A stretch of 64,000 nt of DNA, taken from NCBI GenBank assembly GCA_905221615.1, contig CAJNDT010000001.1, positions 1,138,653-1,202,652 of the forward strand, in the 5' to 3' direction. This stretch comes from Symbiodinium sp. CCMP2592 (taxonomy: Eukaryota; Sar; Dinophyceae; Suessiales; Symbiodiniaceae). Made by a program: the position numbers and the translations under genes. The notes below the pieces were generated by a model. It had not been told where the DNA came from, did not search any database, and was given only the letters and a program-made list of their open reading frames with translations. Shown one piece after another: positions 53,771 to 64,000 of the stretch. Numbering within the stretch: the stretch's first letter is position 1; every line of letters starts with the position of its first letter.

Positions 53771-54500
53771 TGTGGTGGTGGTGGTGGTGGTGGTGGTGGT
53801 GGTGGTGGTGGTGGTGGTTGGTGGTTGGTGGTTGGTGGTTGGTGGTTGGTGGTTGGTGGTTGGTGGTTGGTGGTTGGTGGTTGGTGGTTGGTGGTTGGTG
53901 GTTGGTGGTTGGTGGTTGGTGGTGGTGGTGGTGGTTGGTGGGTGGTGGTGGGTTGGTGGGTGGTGGGTGGTGGTGGTGGTGGTGGTGGAGGTGGTGGTGG
54001 TGTGGTGGTGTGGTGGGGTGGTGGGTGGTGGGTGGTGGGTGGGGTGGGTGGGTGGTGGTGTGGTGGTGTGGTGGGTGGTGGGTGGTGGGGTGGTGGTGTG
54101 GTGGGGTGGTGGGTGGTGGTGGTGGCGGTGGGTGGTGGGTGGTGGGTGGTGGGTGGTGGGTGGTGGGTGGTGGGTGGTGGGTGGTGCGGGTGCGGGTGCG
54201 GGTGCGGGTGGGGGTGGGGGTGGGGGTGGGGGTGGTGGTGGTGGTGGTGGTGGTGGTGGTGGTGGTGGTGGTGGTGGTGGTGGTGGTGGTGGTGGTGGTG
54301 GTGGTGGTGGTGGTGGTGGTGGTGGTGGTGGTGGTGGTGGTGGTGGTGGTGGTGGTTTTTAGTAGTAGTTGTACTTGTAGTAGTAGCACTAGTAGTAGCT
54401 GCTGCTGCTGGTGTTGTTGTTGCTGCTGCCGTCGCTGTTGCTGCAGCCGTTGGTGGCCGTGTTGTTATTGTTGTTGTGGTTGTTGTTCTTGTTGCTGGTG
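53690..54500. repeat. Large compound trinucleotide microsatellite
   Basis: A (TAG)n tract is followed by (TGG)n and TTGGTGG / GGGTGGT variants, a pure (GGT)n tract at about 54230-54355, and then mixed TAG/TTG/CTG repeats. All long open frames here (poly-Gly, poly-Val, poly-Trp, poly-Thr) are artefacts of the repeat. Confidence 0.95.
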
Positions 54501-54980
54501 ATGTTGCTGTTGTGGCATTGTTGTTTCATTACACGGCACAACCGTCAGAAGGTGAGAACTCATATAACATCAATCTGGCTTGCCGAAACCCGATACTCCA
54601 AGCACTGCTGCGGAGCGGCAGAGCCGGTTCTCGGACTCTGCTGCCTGCTGCCCGCATCTCGAGCACCTCACGTATCTTTCGGGAATAGGGATTTTGGAGT
54701 TGTGGGTGTCAGCAGGTTCAAGCAAGGAATCCTCTCCGATCCCATGTTGGTTCGGTCCTCCTGTGGTACTGCCAGCCCAGGCTTTAAGATGACAAATGAC
54801 AGCACGAGACACTACTGTTTCGAGGTTAAAGCAAGGGTGCTTTTTTGATTCTCCGCAGTCAGGGGTTAGAACTTAAGGCTTTTTTTAGCCTTAGGGTTTG
54901 GGGACCTTGCGCTAACACGTAAAGCTGCAGTACAGACTTGCCTCAAGGCTGTCCAGCATTGATGCCAATAACTACCCCAC

Positions 54981-55076
54981 AGGGTCTTAAGTACCTGTAT
55001 GGGCCTTATGGGTGATACTTACCCCAATTCCTACTCCTAAAAAACCTTTTTGTACTATGTAAGTACTTAGGACCCT
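54981..55076. repeat. Short foldback
   Basis: Arms AGGGTCTTAAGTAC and GTACTTAGGACCCT pair at 13 of 14 positions around an 68-bp centre. Confidence 0.45.
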
Positions 55077-55196
55077 TTGGGTTCTGGGAGATGACATTTG
55101 TCTTGCTTGGGGGTGTTGACTTCTTTGGGCAACTCGAAGTACTAGTTCTTGAAACGACTGGCAAGCTTTTCCTAAATTGAGTTGCGGTTGATGCCA

Positions 55197-55372
55197 ATAC
55201 CACTACAACGACGACTACTACGACGACTACGACTACGTCTACGACTACGACGACGACTACTGCTACTGCTACTGCTACTGCTACTGCTACTGCTACTGCT
55301 ACTGCTACTGCTACTGCTACTGCTACTGCTACTGCTACTGCTGCTACTACTACTACTACTACTAGTACTACT
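55197..55372. repeat. (TAC)/(TACTGC) microsatellite
   Basis: CGACTAC repeats are followed by about fourteen units of TACTGC and then TAC repeats. The poly-Leu, poly-Ser and poly-Ala/Val frames are artefacts. Confidence 0.95.
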
Positions 55373-55656
55373 AACACTACTGCAGCCATGACTAGGCATA
55401 CCGTTCTTGTCCACGGCCTGTCCGGCCTGAGCCGGCTCGAGAAATAACCAGTGGACATCAGCGAAAGCCCGTTCAAGCTCACCCTAAACGTTTATAGGTT
55501 TAGGGTTTAGTGCGCTTTCATACCCTGTACCTGAAGGGGGGGCCGAAAGCCCTGTATGGGCTCATCTGAACTATTCAACAAGAGGCTTGTGATTCCCTAA
55601 CTCAACCGGTAAAACCTAAACCCCACTCTCGCTGACGATTGCGACAGAACCTAGCG

Positions 55657-55785
55657 TTAAGGCGTCCCTCCCGGTTTCCCTACGGCCTCTTTGCAGAGCC
55701 GCAGCAGAGCAAAGGTGGTCTTGGCATCGCGACGACGATTCTTGTCCGGGTGAGCCATTCGCGCCAGCACCTCTAGCACTCTTAG
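55657..55785 (-). pseudogene. J-domain (DnaJ-like) exon or fragment
   Basis: On minus, a frame reads VLARMAHPDKNRRRDAKTTF and then ALLRLCKEAVGKPGGTP before TAA. HPDKN is the J-domain HPD signature with the expected helix II/III context, where J proteins stimulate Hsp70 ATPase. An acceptor-like CTAAG or CTAG precedes it. I find no N-terminal J-domain exon nearby, so this is a terminal exon of an unseen gene or, more likely, a relic. Confidence 0.5.
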
Positions 55786-56104
55786 GTTGAATATGTGTGT
55801 GCGTTGACTTTAGCGTTTCTTCAAGGGGCTTGCTCAAATGTGGTTTTGTGCTTGCAATAGGCGCAAAGCGATCCTATAAACACCACGTTTGAATCATCTG
55901 ATATGATTGGACTCACGACCGAGTTCTTGCCCGAGAAACAGCACATGTGGTTACAGCTTGTTCCAGGTCAAGGGGGCTAGAGGCTGTGCTTGCGCTGAAA
56001 AGACCGCGCCCCAGACCCAAACCCGCCCAAAACCCCAGCGCCGAAGCTGAACCACTGAAAGAAACCACAGAGTCCGAGGTTCTCCCTAAGCCCGACTTAG
56101 AGGA

Positions 56105-56213
56105 TCAGGGAACTTAGTAAGTAGGGTTATAGGTGCCTTAATTGGAGCTACGAACAGATATAAGTACAAGTTGCAAATACCTTACTTATAACCCTACTTG
56201 CTGAGTCCCCTGA
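56105..56213. repeat. Foldback element
   Basis: Arms 56105-56131 and 56187-56213 (core TAGGGTTATA against TATAACCCTA) match at 24 of 27 positions in inverted orientation, with an AT-rich centre. Confidence 0.7.
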
Positions 56214-56233
56214 ACCTACAAGTAACCGGAAAT

Positions 56234-56306
56234 CCCAAAGTAGTTCCTTTTGGGGATTACCCTATAGGATTCTATATACGAACCCCAAAAAAGGAACTAC
56301 TTTGGG
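56234..56306. repeat. Foldback element
   Basis: Arms CCCAAAGTAGTTCC...GGGG and CCCC...GGAACTACTTTGGG pair perfectly apart from a 2-base length difference in the A run. Confidence 0.7.
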
Positions 56307-56309
56307 GCC

Positions 56310-58840
56310 TTTGGGTAGACCCTAAACCCTAAACCCTGAACCCTGAACCCTAAACCCTAAGCCCTAAACCCTGAACCCTGAACCCTGAACCTACAAGTAA
56401 GCCGGAAACCCCGAAGACGGCTGAGCATGCTGCGCGCCAGCGCCGGTCCAAGCTCCGCTGTGTGTGCCTTAGGGTCTATAGGGTTTAGGGTTTAGGGTAT
56501 AGGGTATAGGGTTTAGGGTTTAGGGTCTAGGGTTTAGGTCGGTTTCGTCTCTCCCTCTCGCACAAGCAGGCAACGTGGACGGTTCAGGGATTTAGGGTTT
56601 AGAGCTGTAAGGTCTGGAGTGAAGGGTTTGAGGTCGACGGGGTTTTGCGGGAGTTTAGGATCAGGATTTACGGTTCGGTCTAGGGTGGGGTGATCCCTTT
56701 CGGTGTATGTTTTTTTAGGCGTTTCAGGGGGGAGGGCATAGGGGTTGATTCGTGACCAAGGCTCGTGGCAACCAACTCTTGGGCTCGGGGCGAAGGTCGG
56801 GAGTTAAGGTTTCGGCGCTCACACTCGGACAATCCAGGCGAGGCGTGTGGTTCGAGGTCTGGTGAGTGAAACGATCTAGTGGAAATGGGGCAGGATACAG
56901 CTTCATTGAAGATCACACGACTATCCAGAAAAAATTGAAGAGTTAAGGTTGAGGGGTTAGGGTTCTACGTTGAAGGGCGCCATACTCGTTCTGGTACCGT
57001 GGTCTGTCTACCTGCTGCTGTTCTTGCGACCATGAGAGGTGTCCACATCGACCTTGTGGCGGTGTTGCCACAAGCATCTCAAGAAAATGCACGACAAACC
57101 AAGACCCCGAAAGCCCGTTGATGCGAATCTGTCACGAAGACGGACGTACCACTTGTCACCACTGAATTCCACCCCCAACCCTAGACCCCCTAAGCCCTCA
57201 GCCCTTTGTAGCACTGGGCTCAAGTCTTGCCAGACCGCGACCCCAAATCATCATTGTAAGGCCGTAAGCCCTAACACCCCAAACCCAAAACATTTAAATG
57301 ATGTCGTAGAGCCCCTTTACCACCCGTATGGAACATTATAGTGCCTTTGAAGCACTCTTTATAGAATCTGGAAGCCAGATCCGGCCAAAGCGACTCCCTC
57401 GAAAACCTGTAGGCTGCTTGCACATACCGAGAGGAGCCAGAAGCTTTTCGTGTGTTTTCTTGGGGGGTTTGCTTTGCTACACTTCTCGATGGTAGGGCTT
57501 AGGGCTTAGAGTTTAGGGAACCAGTCGTCCGAAGCTACGTGGCGGTTGAAAAATTCAGATGTCTTAAGCGAAGCTTAAAACCATGATCTGAGATACTTCG
57601 GATAGTCAAAAAAACCAATATGTTCTAAAAGGACCACAGAGATGCACTCCAAGCGCTCAGCACCAAAGACGTAAATCCGAAATCGCTAAGTCCCCAAAAC
57701 TGCACCCCCTAAAAGCCACCTGCATCGCTGCACCCACCGGAAACAAAACCCAAACAGACTCCTAACACTCCTCAAATCAAATGCCCCAATATAATTTCGA
57801 AAGAATCATCTAAGTCCTCTAACCTTTTTTCACCCGCAAAACTCCTAAACCCTCAAACTCCACACCCTACACCCCAAGCCCTAAACCCCCAACCCCTAAA
57901 GCCTAAACCCGGAACCCTAAACCCGAAAATCAGCGAATGAGGCCCCGACCCAGGCCCAACCCCAAAGACGTCCCGGGCTAGGGCCAGCAGCTTATCCTCG
58001 AAGATGTGTATATACTGTGTGTATATATGTGTATATATATATATATATGCTCACCCCCCCCCCTTTGACAGACCGCGGGTCTAAAAAACACCGTGCACGA
58101 CGATATTCTATGAAGCAAAACCTTTACATGAGGTACATAGTATAGCACCAGACGTGCGGCACATGAGTTACGTAACAGTCTTGTGGTAGTATCGGTATTA
58201 GGGTGAGTATTATTATTAATATTAGTACTACCCTGCACGTCAACCGCCTCATTTAACATGACGGTTCTGATTGTGACGCAACCGCCTCGTTTTACCATGT
58301 GCGAGAAATCGCCATTTCGGGCAAAGTTGTTTTGTGTCTAGTTTGTTTCAATTTACCGTAGAATCCTTTAGCGCATACCCTAATTATGAAGTCTAGATCA
58401 GGGAGAATTCATGATTTCTAAATCGTTTTGTCTTCTTTATGCACAGGGATTCTGTCTATTGGGTTTCTTTTCATGGAAGATCATTAAGCCCCAAGCCAGA
58501 ATTTCATAAGATCTTCATGCTCTTTAACAGACATGTTTCAACCAGCCTTGTGTAGAGGATGAGTGTTTCATCGATAAATTTAGCCCTGAACTTGACCCTA
58601 AAAGCCCGAAAAAACGACATATCTTGTTAGTGCACATGCACCTTCCCAAGCCGCCAAAACCTGTTTAAGGAGCCTCGTGACAAGGCCACACAGGCGATGC
58701 AGCTGTCAAGCATTCAAACCCCAACCCTCCAGAGACTTTGTACACCTGCCACCCCGGAACCATACATTCCCAGAATACATAATTCCTGTGTGTAGCTGTT
58801 GCAAGGCCCCAGGCAACATACATAATCCTGAAGATATAGG
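56310..58840. repeat. TTTAGGG/CCCTAAA-rich gene-poor region
   Basis: Dense telomere-like repeats on both strands, for example 56320-56390, 56475-56540 and 57840-57925, and a (TA)n tract near 58025-58045. A minus frame at 57008-57223 (GDKWYVRLRDRFASTGF) could be an exon but has no recognisable domain. Confidence 0.6.
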
Positions 58841-58845
58841 GAACT

Positions 58846-58935
58846 CCAGAAAGTTGGAATATGGATTAATGGTAGGATCCCCTATGCTATAATTTACCTT
58901 AAAGGGGTTACGATAATGATATTCCAACTTTCTGG
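58846..58935. repeat. Foldback element
   Basis: Arms CCAGAAAGTTGGAATAT and ATATTCCAACTTTCTGG are perfect complements. The centre has TAGGATCCCCTATG, close to the core shared by other foldbacks. Confidence 0.75.
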
Positions 58936-59775
58936 CTTCTACTTTATTTGCATTGAATTATATAAGGCTAATGCTACACCGAATCGAATCAACTAGATAC
59001 GTAAAAGGTTTAAAGGCTCGGTCGAACCAAGCTTGCGGTGCTGTACGATGGCATGGAGGCTGATCAGATATAACTTCGACGAATCTTAGCAGCAATTGCC
59101 TTAAGCTTGCCGCTGAAACCACAAGGCATAATCTATCTTGCTATGTAAAATTACAATCCAAGGAGTACAGTGGTGATGAGTGGATGTGCGATTCTCCATG
59201 CGCAAGGCTCTGCTTCGCCGCAGCTCAGCAGCATTCGATTCAGTGTCGCAGGTGAGTGAATGATCACATGTGTCTAGATCTGGATATAAGGACATGTGGA
59301 GAGGAAATCAGATCAATGGGTGGATGATGCTTCGTCATCCGGTCTCGCTAGCTTTGTTTGGGACACATTATAAATAATCCTGAGATGCAGCAGCCCGCTT
59401 TTCACTTGCGATGCTGTGCTGCACATTGTGGATCAGACAGCAGCCGATACCTTGCAGAACCCACGTGGAGCTTTGTAGTAATAATCAGATCACTTGTGGG
59501 GCTTCCTGATCCAGGGGCTTATTCAAGCCCTGCTGTCATGTTCACATCCCCCTTTAGATTGGAGGGGAATTTTGGTGCAGGGTCCGCCTAGATCGCAGCA
59601 TGGGCCCAACGAAGCCGAATCCTCGAACTGTGCTCTTCCTGAAGGCCACTCATTGCCATCTTTAGTTCCTATCCCTCTCTCTCTCTCTCTCTCATGATCT
59701 CTCTTCTCTTTCTCCTATTTCTGTCTCGAGTATAGATACGAGATAAATATATGTATACATACTTGCACTGGGCAG
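58936..59775. other. Upstream region of the plus-strand gene
   Basis: No firm exon. A (TC)n tract lies at about 59672-59704. A short ATG frame at 59602 (MGPTKPNPRTVLFLKATHC) could be a first exon but stops at TAG. Confidence 0.4.
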
Positions 59776-62700
59776 GAACTCTACAAAAGCTTCCTCTCCG
59801 ACAAGCAATTTGTGGAGGGCAGGATGGAGGCCATATGCAAAGAGCATGGCATCGGGCCGAAGAAGCTTGCTCGCTGCTTGAAGCGCGGGGTTGCTGCTCT
59901 GCATGATATTAATGTACATGTGTGTTTGTTTCTTGTGCATTGTGGGCTAGAATAACCATATATAGCCCTTCCGTGAACATTTGCCCAAGGTCCCCATCAA
60001 CTTTAGTCTCGTGGACTTGGGCGGCGAGACCCGGAGCATCACAGAAGCTGATGCAACATGTCAGATATATACATGTACATTTTGTGGATCATGATCTGGG
60101 TGGATGTTGGAGCAGTGTTCTGAGCTTAGGTGGAGATGAATCCCACCAACTTCCTATTCCTTCAAAACTTTTTGGGATTATTCCCTCAAATACCGACTGC
60201 GAAGGAAGCCGAGGCATTCAAATCATGATTTTTTCTCGAATTCAACTATGGATGTCGGTAAATGTGCATGCAGGCAGCACTATCCAATTTGGCGGTGGAC
60301 TATGGCATAGTGTCGAAGAAGATTTCGAAGTCGCAGCTCAAGGAGTGTGTATGTACACTTTAATTAAAGTAGATTGTTGCATGCGACATGTGTTCGAAGC
60401 TTTGTGCCAGGATTGGGCGAATACGGAAGGCTGCCTGCACAGGGCGCTGGCTGCATATGTGCACAGACGGCTGTCGCAGAACAGTGGGGCGAGGCTTGGG
60501 CGTAGTGTTGCATTGTCTAGGGGTCCGTGTCTAGAGCACATTATCCCGCGAGACCGGGCCACGAGAAGATGTACATGCTCAAGGAGATTGCACGATGTGT
60601 TCGAGAGGCCAAGCTGAAGCTGGTATGATTCTTTTCGAATATCATCAGAACTCATGCTCTTGACAGGCCGCAGGAATATCAAGATCCCGTTCGGGAGCCA
60701 GTGATGAGATGAAGTATGCTATGGATACCGATGAGACTCAGGTCGTGCAAGGCAGCTTGGCCTGTGTGCAGCATGAAATGGTTTGTTGGTCCGGGTAATT
60801 TCTCAGGGCCTGCTGCTGATGATGACGATGTCATTGTCGTGGAGCCGCACATGAATCCCATCGAGGAAATCACGATCTCAGAGGCTGGGAAAACACATAT
60901 TTGCACGCACAGACAAACCCTTGAATGTGGCATGACTCTAATATATAATCAGGACGAATGCGAAGAGACTGAGGGCGCCGAGGGGACACAGGGTGGTGAT
61001 GCCATGGCCACTGACCAGGCAACATGAATCATAGTTTCGGTATCTGCACGTTTTATGCCAGTGTGTGCATGCCATGGTCAGGTGCAAGGTGGCCAAACCC
61101 GATCGCCAGTGCCGATTCTTCGCAAGGCGTGTGTTCAATAAATAGTATTTCATATGTATATCATAATTATGTGTGTATATAATATATTTATGCACACTGT
61201 ACCCTATAAGTGCTATGCAAGGCTGAGCCGCTTTGGGATGAGGATTTTGGTGGGTCGGGAGATGATGCTTGGTTGCATATAATCGAATTGCTCCTATTAA
61301 TTTTTGTTTTGGAGCTGTGCCTTTTGCCATTTCAGGTTCCCCGCCCTGAGCGATCGCCCACACCATCTCCACCCAGAAGGCCAAAGCCGTCTATGTCACC
61401 AAAGGCGAGGAGGCTACTGACTTCCACAGGAAAGAAGGCAGGTCTCGTGATTGTCTACATGCATGATTTTTTTTGTAGCCCTGGACTTGGAAATGAGGCT
61501 CCTCGCCCATCCAGCTCCCCAACGGGTCCAAGAGTGCCAGAGGTACATGCGTTTGTTTTATAGAAGAATCACATGTTCCAATCCATGCAGTGAACGTTCC
61601 AATTCTGCTCAATCCTCAGGATTACTTGGAAAGTGCAGCTGTGCATGAGGAAGTCGAGAGGTGTGATCATGAGGTGCGCCGAGGATTGGTTTGCTCGAAC
61701 ATGCAAGCTATATATTGCTGTTGCCATGCCCAGGCACCTGATGCTGCAAGGCCAGTGAGTGAAGAAATGGATCAGGCTCACGATTCATCATGGAGACACA
61801 TGTACATGTACAGCATGGTGTTATGTGATCGTCTCGCCACTGCCAGGTGTCTAGTCCCACAAGCAGCAAGAAGAAGAAGCCGCAAAAGAGGGAGGAAACG
61901 GAGCAGGACGAACCGATGCAGCACGATATGCATGCAGTGTTAAATGCTCTGCATGTTATAAACATGAAACATGTCCCCGGCCATAGGTCTCTAGTCCCAC
62001 AAGCAACAAGAAGAAGAAGCGGCAAAAGAGGGAGGAAACGGAGCCTGGTCCCGCAAGCTCTGCTGAACCTTGGATGAAGTTGAAGATAGAGCCGGTCGGG
62101 TGTCACAACTTGCAATACTTATTTCTATGTTTATCCAGCTGAGGATGCAGCAGCTGGTCTTCCTGCGGGTGGTCATGATGATCAGGCCGCAAATTTCAGT
62201 GAATCATGATTTCTATTTTTGTGTGATCGAATCTGTCCTGTCCAGGCTACTATCTCGACTGAAGACAGCCAGCCTTTCTACGCCCGGGGTGTCTCCGCAG
62301 AGGAACAGAAGGTGCAAGAGGTCTTGGAGGTACATGATGAGTGGAGTGATATCCATGTGCATGTTGCATGAGCATAGCTGTGATTCGATGAGTGGTTTCG
62401 AATTCTGCGATCCCTGGAGGATAACGACCGGATCCCCTTGCCGAATATCCCGTGGTCTTTGTTGAGGCCTGCGCGAGATTCTGGTGATGCTTTGGTGAAA
62501 GATGTGGAAAAGCAGCTTGGCCCTTTGAACCCCGAGCTCCTGAAGGCTGTCTTGCAACCTGAGAGGGGGTATGATCTCTGCAATCATGCTGCGATTTTCT
62601 TTTGGGTGATTTAAACGAATATTAATTACACTTGATCCAGGTCCAGCGAACGCTGAGGAAGAATATAAGGGAAAATGAAGATGATGATGATGATGGTGCT

Positions 62701-63581
62701 GAGAAGGAAGACAAGCCCAAGCGGGGCAAAGCTAAGCCCAAAGGAAAGGCCAAGGCGTCCAAGAAGGCCAAGGCTAAGCCAAAATCAAAAAGCAAGCCAG
62801 AGTGCGAGATTGAGCGCAGCAAAGATGATGATGTCCTGAGTGATGCCATGGAGTTGGAAAAGGAGGAGGAGTGCGAGCAGGAGAAGCTGAAAAGGGAAGA
62901 GGAGGATGCCGATGGGAAAAAGGTGAAGAAGGCAAAAGGCAAAAGGATTAGAAGCAAAGCCAAGCAGGCCACCAAGGATGATGATCAGGAGGATAAGCCG
63001 GCCAAGCCTGTGAAGCGACGGCTGGACTTCGATGCAGAGCCGGAGGGAAGCGCATGCGCCGAAGATGGGGCCCAGGTGCATGAAGTGTGTCTTGATGTAG
63101 ATGTGAGAAATGGTAGTATAGTAGATGGCACCGCTCTGCAGGCCCACCTTTGGGAGAGTTTGGACGAAGCTGCCCAGCCGGAGGAGACACCGGTGCAAGA
63201 AACAAGAAAGAAAAAGAAAAAAACCAAGAAAGCCAAGGCAGCAGAGAAGAAAAAGGAGAATAAGAAGCATGCAACCCCGGACAAGGAGAAGCCAGCTCCG
63301 CAAAGCGACCATGAGGATGAGGCCAGGGCCTTGAACATACCATATATCGTATATATTATTATAGCATGATCTTATTATCACAACCATATATATATATCTA
63401 TATAATTAGCAAATGTGATACATATATATATATATATATATATGCATGGGCACATACACACATGTAAGCATACGTGCACATACCCCAGGGTTGAACACAT
63501 AGAATTATATAACTATATAAATAGTTATAATATTATTACAAGCTTTCGCTGCTGTTCTGTTTCTCTCTCTCTCTCTCCGTC

Positions 63582-63616
<35 letters not shown>

Positions 63617-63641
63617 GTCACTCAGTCACTTTCTCTCTCTC

Positions 63642-63707
<66 letters not shown>

Positions 63708-63930
63708 ACTCCCTCTCTCAGTGGTCGTGAGCTCCTGATTTATTATCCAAGACCCTTGCGAGGAGGCAAAGACACCGCCGCCACTGGCAGTGCCGGCGCA
63801 CTGCTACCGGCAGACCGGATGGACGCCGCATCTGAGCAGGCCCAAAGCCAAAGCTAGAAAGAACAAGCCGGTTTACGACGACAACAACCCCAAGCCTCAG
63901 TGGAAAGTCAAGGCAGACGTGTGCTTCTGA
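59776..63930 (+). CDS. Multi-exon gene for a Lys/Glu-rich, probably nuclear protein
   Basis: Exons I can support: 59776-59913 (ELYKSFLSDKQFVEGRMEAI...), 60274-60348 (AALSNLAVDYGIVSKKISKS...), one ending 60622 (HEKMYMLKEIARCVREAKLK), 60667-60700 joined in phase to 60807 onward (RPAADDDDVIVVEPHMNP), about 60952-61019 (DECEETEGAEG...), 61336-61437 (VPRPERSPTPSPPRRPKPS...), paired exons near 61848 and 61987 (both VSSPTS.KKKK.QKREETE), 62247-62330 (ATISTEDSQPFYARGVSAEE...), a block ending near 62569 (DRIPLPNIPWSLLRP), 62641 to about 63320 (Lys/Glu-rich) and a last exon to TGA at 63930. Introns are short, often start GTACATG or GC, and end CAG. The Lys-rich parts resemble nuclear localisation sequence. 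No family recognised. The 5' end is not resolved. Confidence 0.55.
63415..63705. repeat. (TA)n and (TC)n microsatellites in the last intron
   Basis: (TA)n lies at about 63421-63443, and long interrupted (TC)n runs at 63560-63703, in the presumed final intron of the plus-strand gene. Confidence 0.9.
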
Positions 63931-64000
63931 GCTTGTGCAAACTGTGCCTGTTCAGTGCATGTCTTGCAGAAGGAAGTCGAATTCAACTAAGGAGGCAAAA

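Noticed and set aside
53612-54688. Long open frames of 240-360 codons (poly-Gly/Val/Trp on plus, poly-Thr/His/Tyr on minus)
   Set aside because: They arise purely from the trinucleotide microsatellite; no domain or codon pattern supports them.

Overview
The window looks like nuclear DNA of a dinoflagellate, probably of the Symbiodiniaceae/Suessiales type. This rests on interstitial TTTAGGG telomere-type repeats, one long run of genes on a single strand, short introns that include GC-AG ones, and abundant Ala/Lys-, Pro- and acidic-rich proteins. No taxonomic search could be run. A 100-N scaffold gap lies at 32642-32741.

Layout. (1) 1-8019 is gene-poor, full of degenerate TTTAGGG, microsatellites and palindromic MITE-like elements. 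(2) 8020-51513 is a distinct domain bounded by a 46-bp inverted repeat (42/46 identical; 8020-8065 and 51468-51513). It contains no MITE of the flanking family, and all its recognisable genes are on the minus strand. It is saturated with a 13-bp oriented motif, AAGGCAGAGTGCC, that I do not find outside it. I infer a very large, previously unclassified terminal-inverted-repeat element of about 43.5 kb, or about 28.7 kb without its internal duplication. (3) 51514-59700 is again gene-poor, with the fourth MITE copy, large microsatellites and TTTAGGG-type sequence. (4) 59776-63930 is an ordinary-looking plus-strand multi-exon host gene for a lysine-rich, probably nuclear protein.

Inside the element, in minus-strand transcription order, are: two small acidic paralogues (50114 and 49263); a dual-specificity-phosphatase-like gene (48474); a Cys-rich multi-exon gene; a kinase-like gene with GDLHENN and DCS motifs; a poly-Gln/Met gene; a RING-finger gene with a clear GC-AG intron; a Pro-rich/acidic protein; a C5-methyltransferase-like protein; an unknown protein; and a spliced gene (14384-9449) whose first exon is weakly RNase-H/transposase-like. 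A segment of about 14.7 kb (17969-32641) is present again at 32742-47423 across the gap. The two copies carry different disabling lesions in different genes.

Two features seem truly new. The first is the 13-bp motif, which is open in all six frames, occurs well over 100 times and is read as the peptide (E)GRVP in most genes. The second is a family of at least seven two-hairpin elements at both ends of the domain (14.5-16.9 kb and 50.6-51.1 kb), whose stems change sequence but keep pairing, as a conserved structured nucleic acid would.
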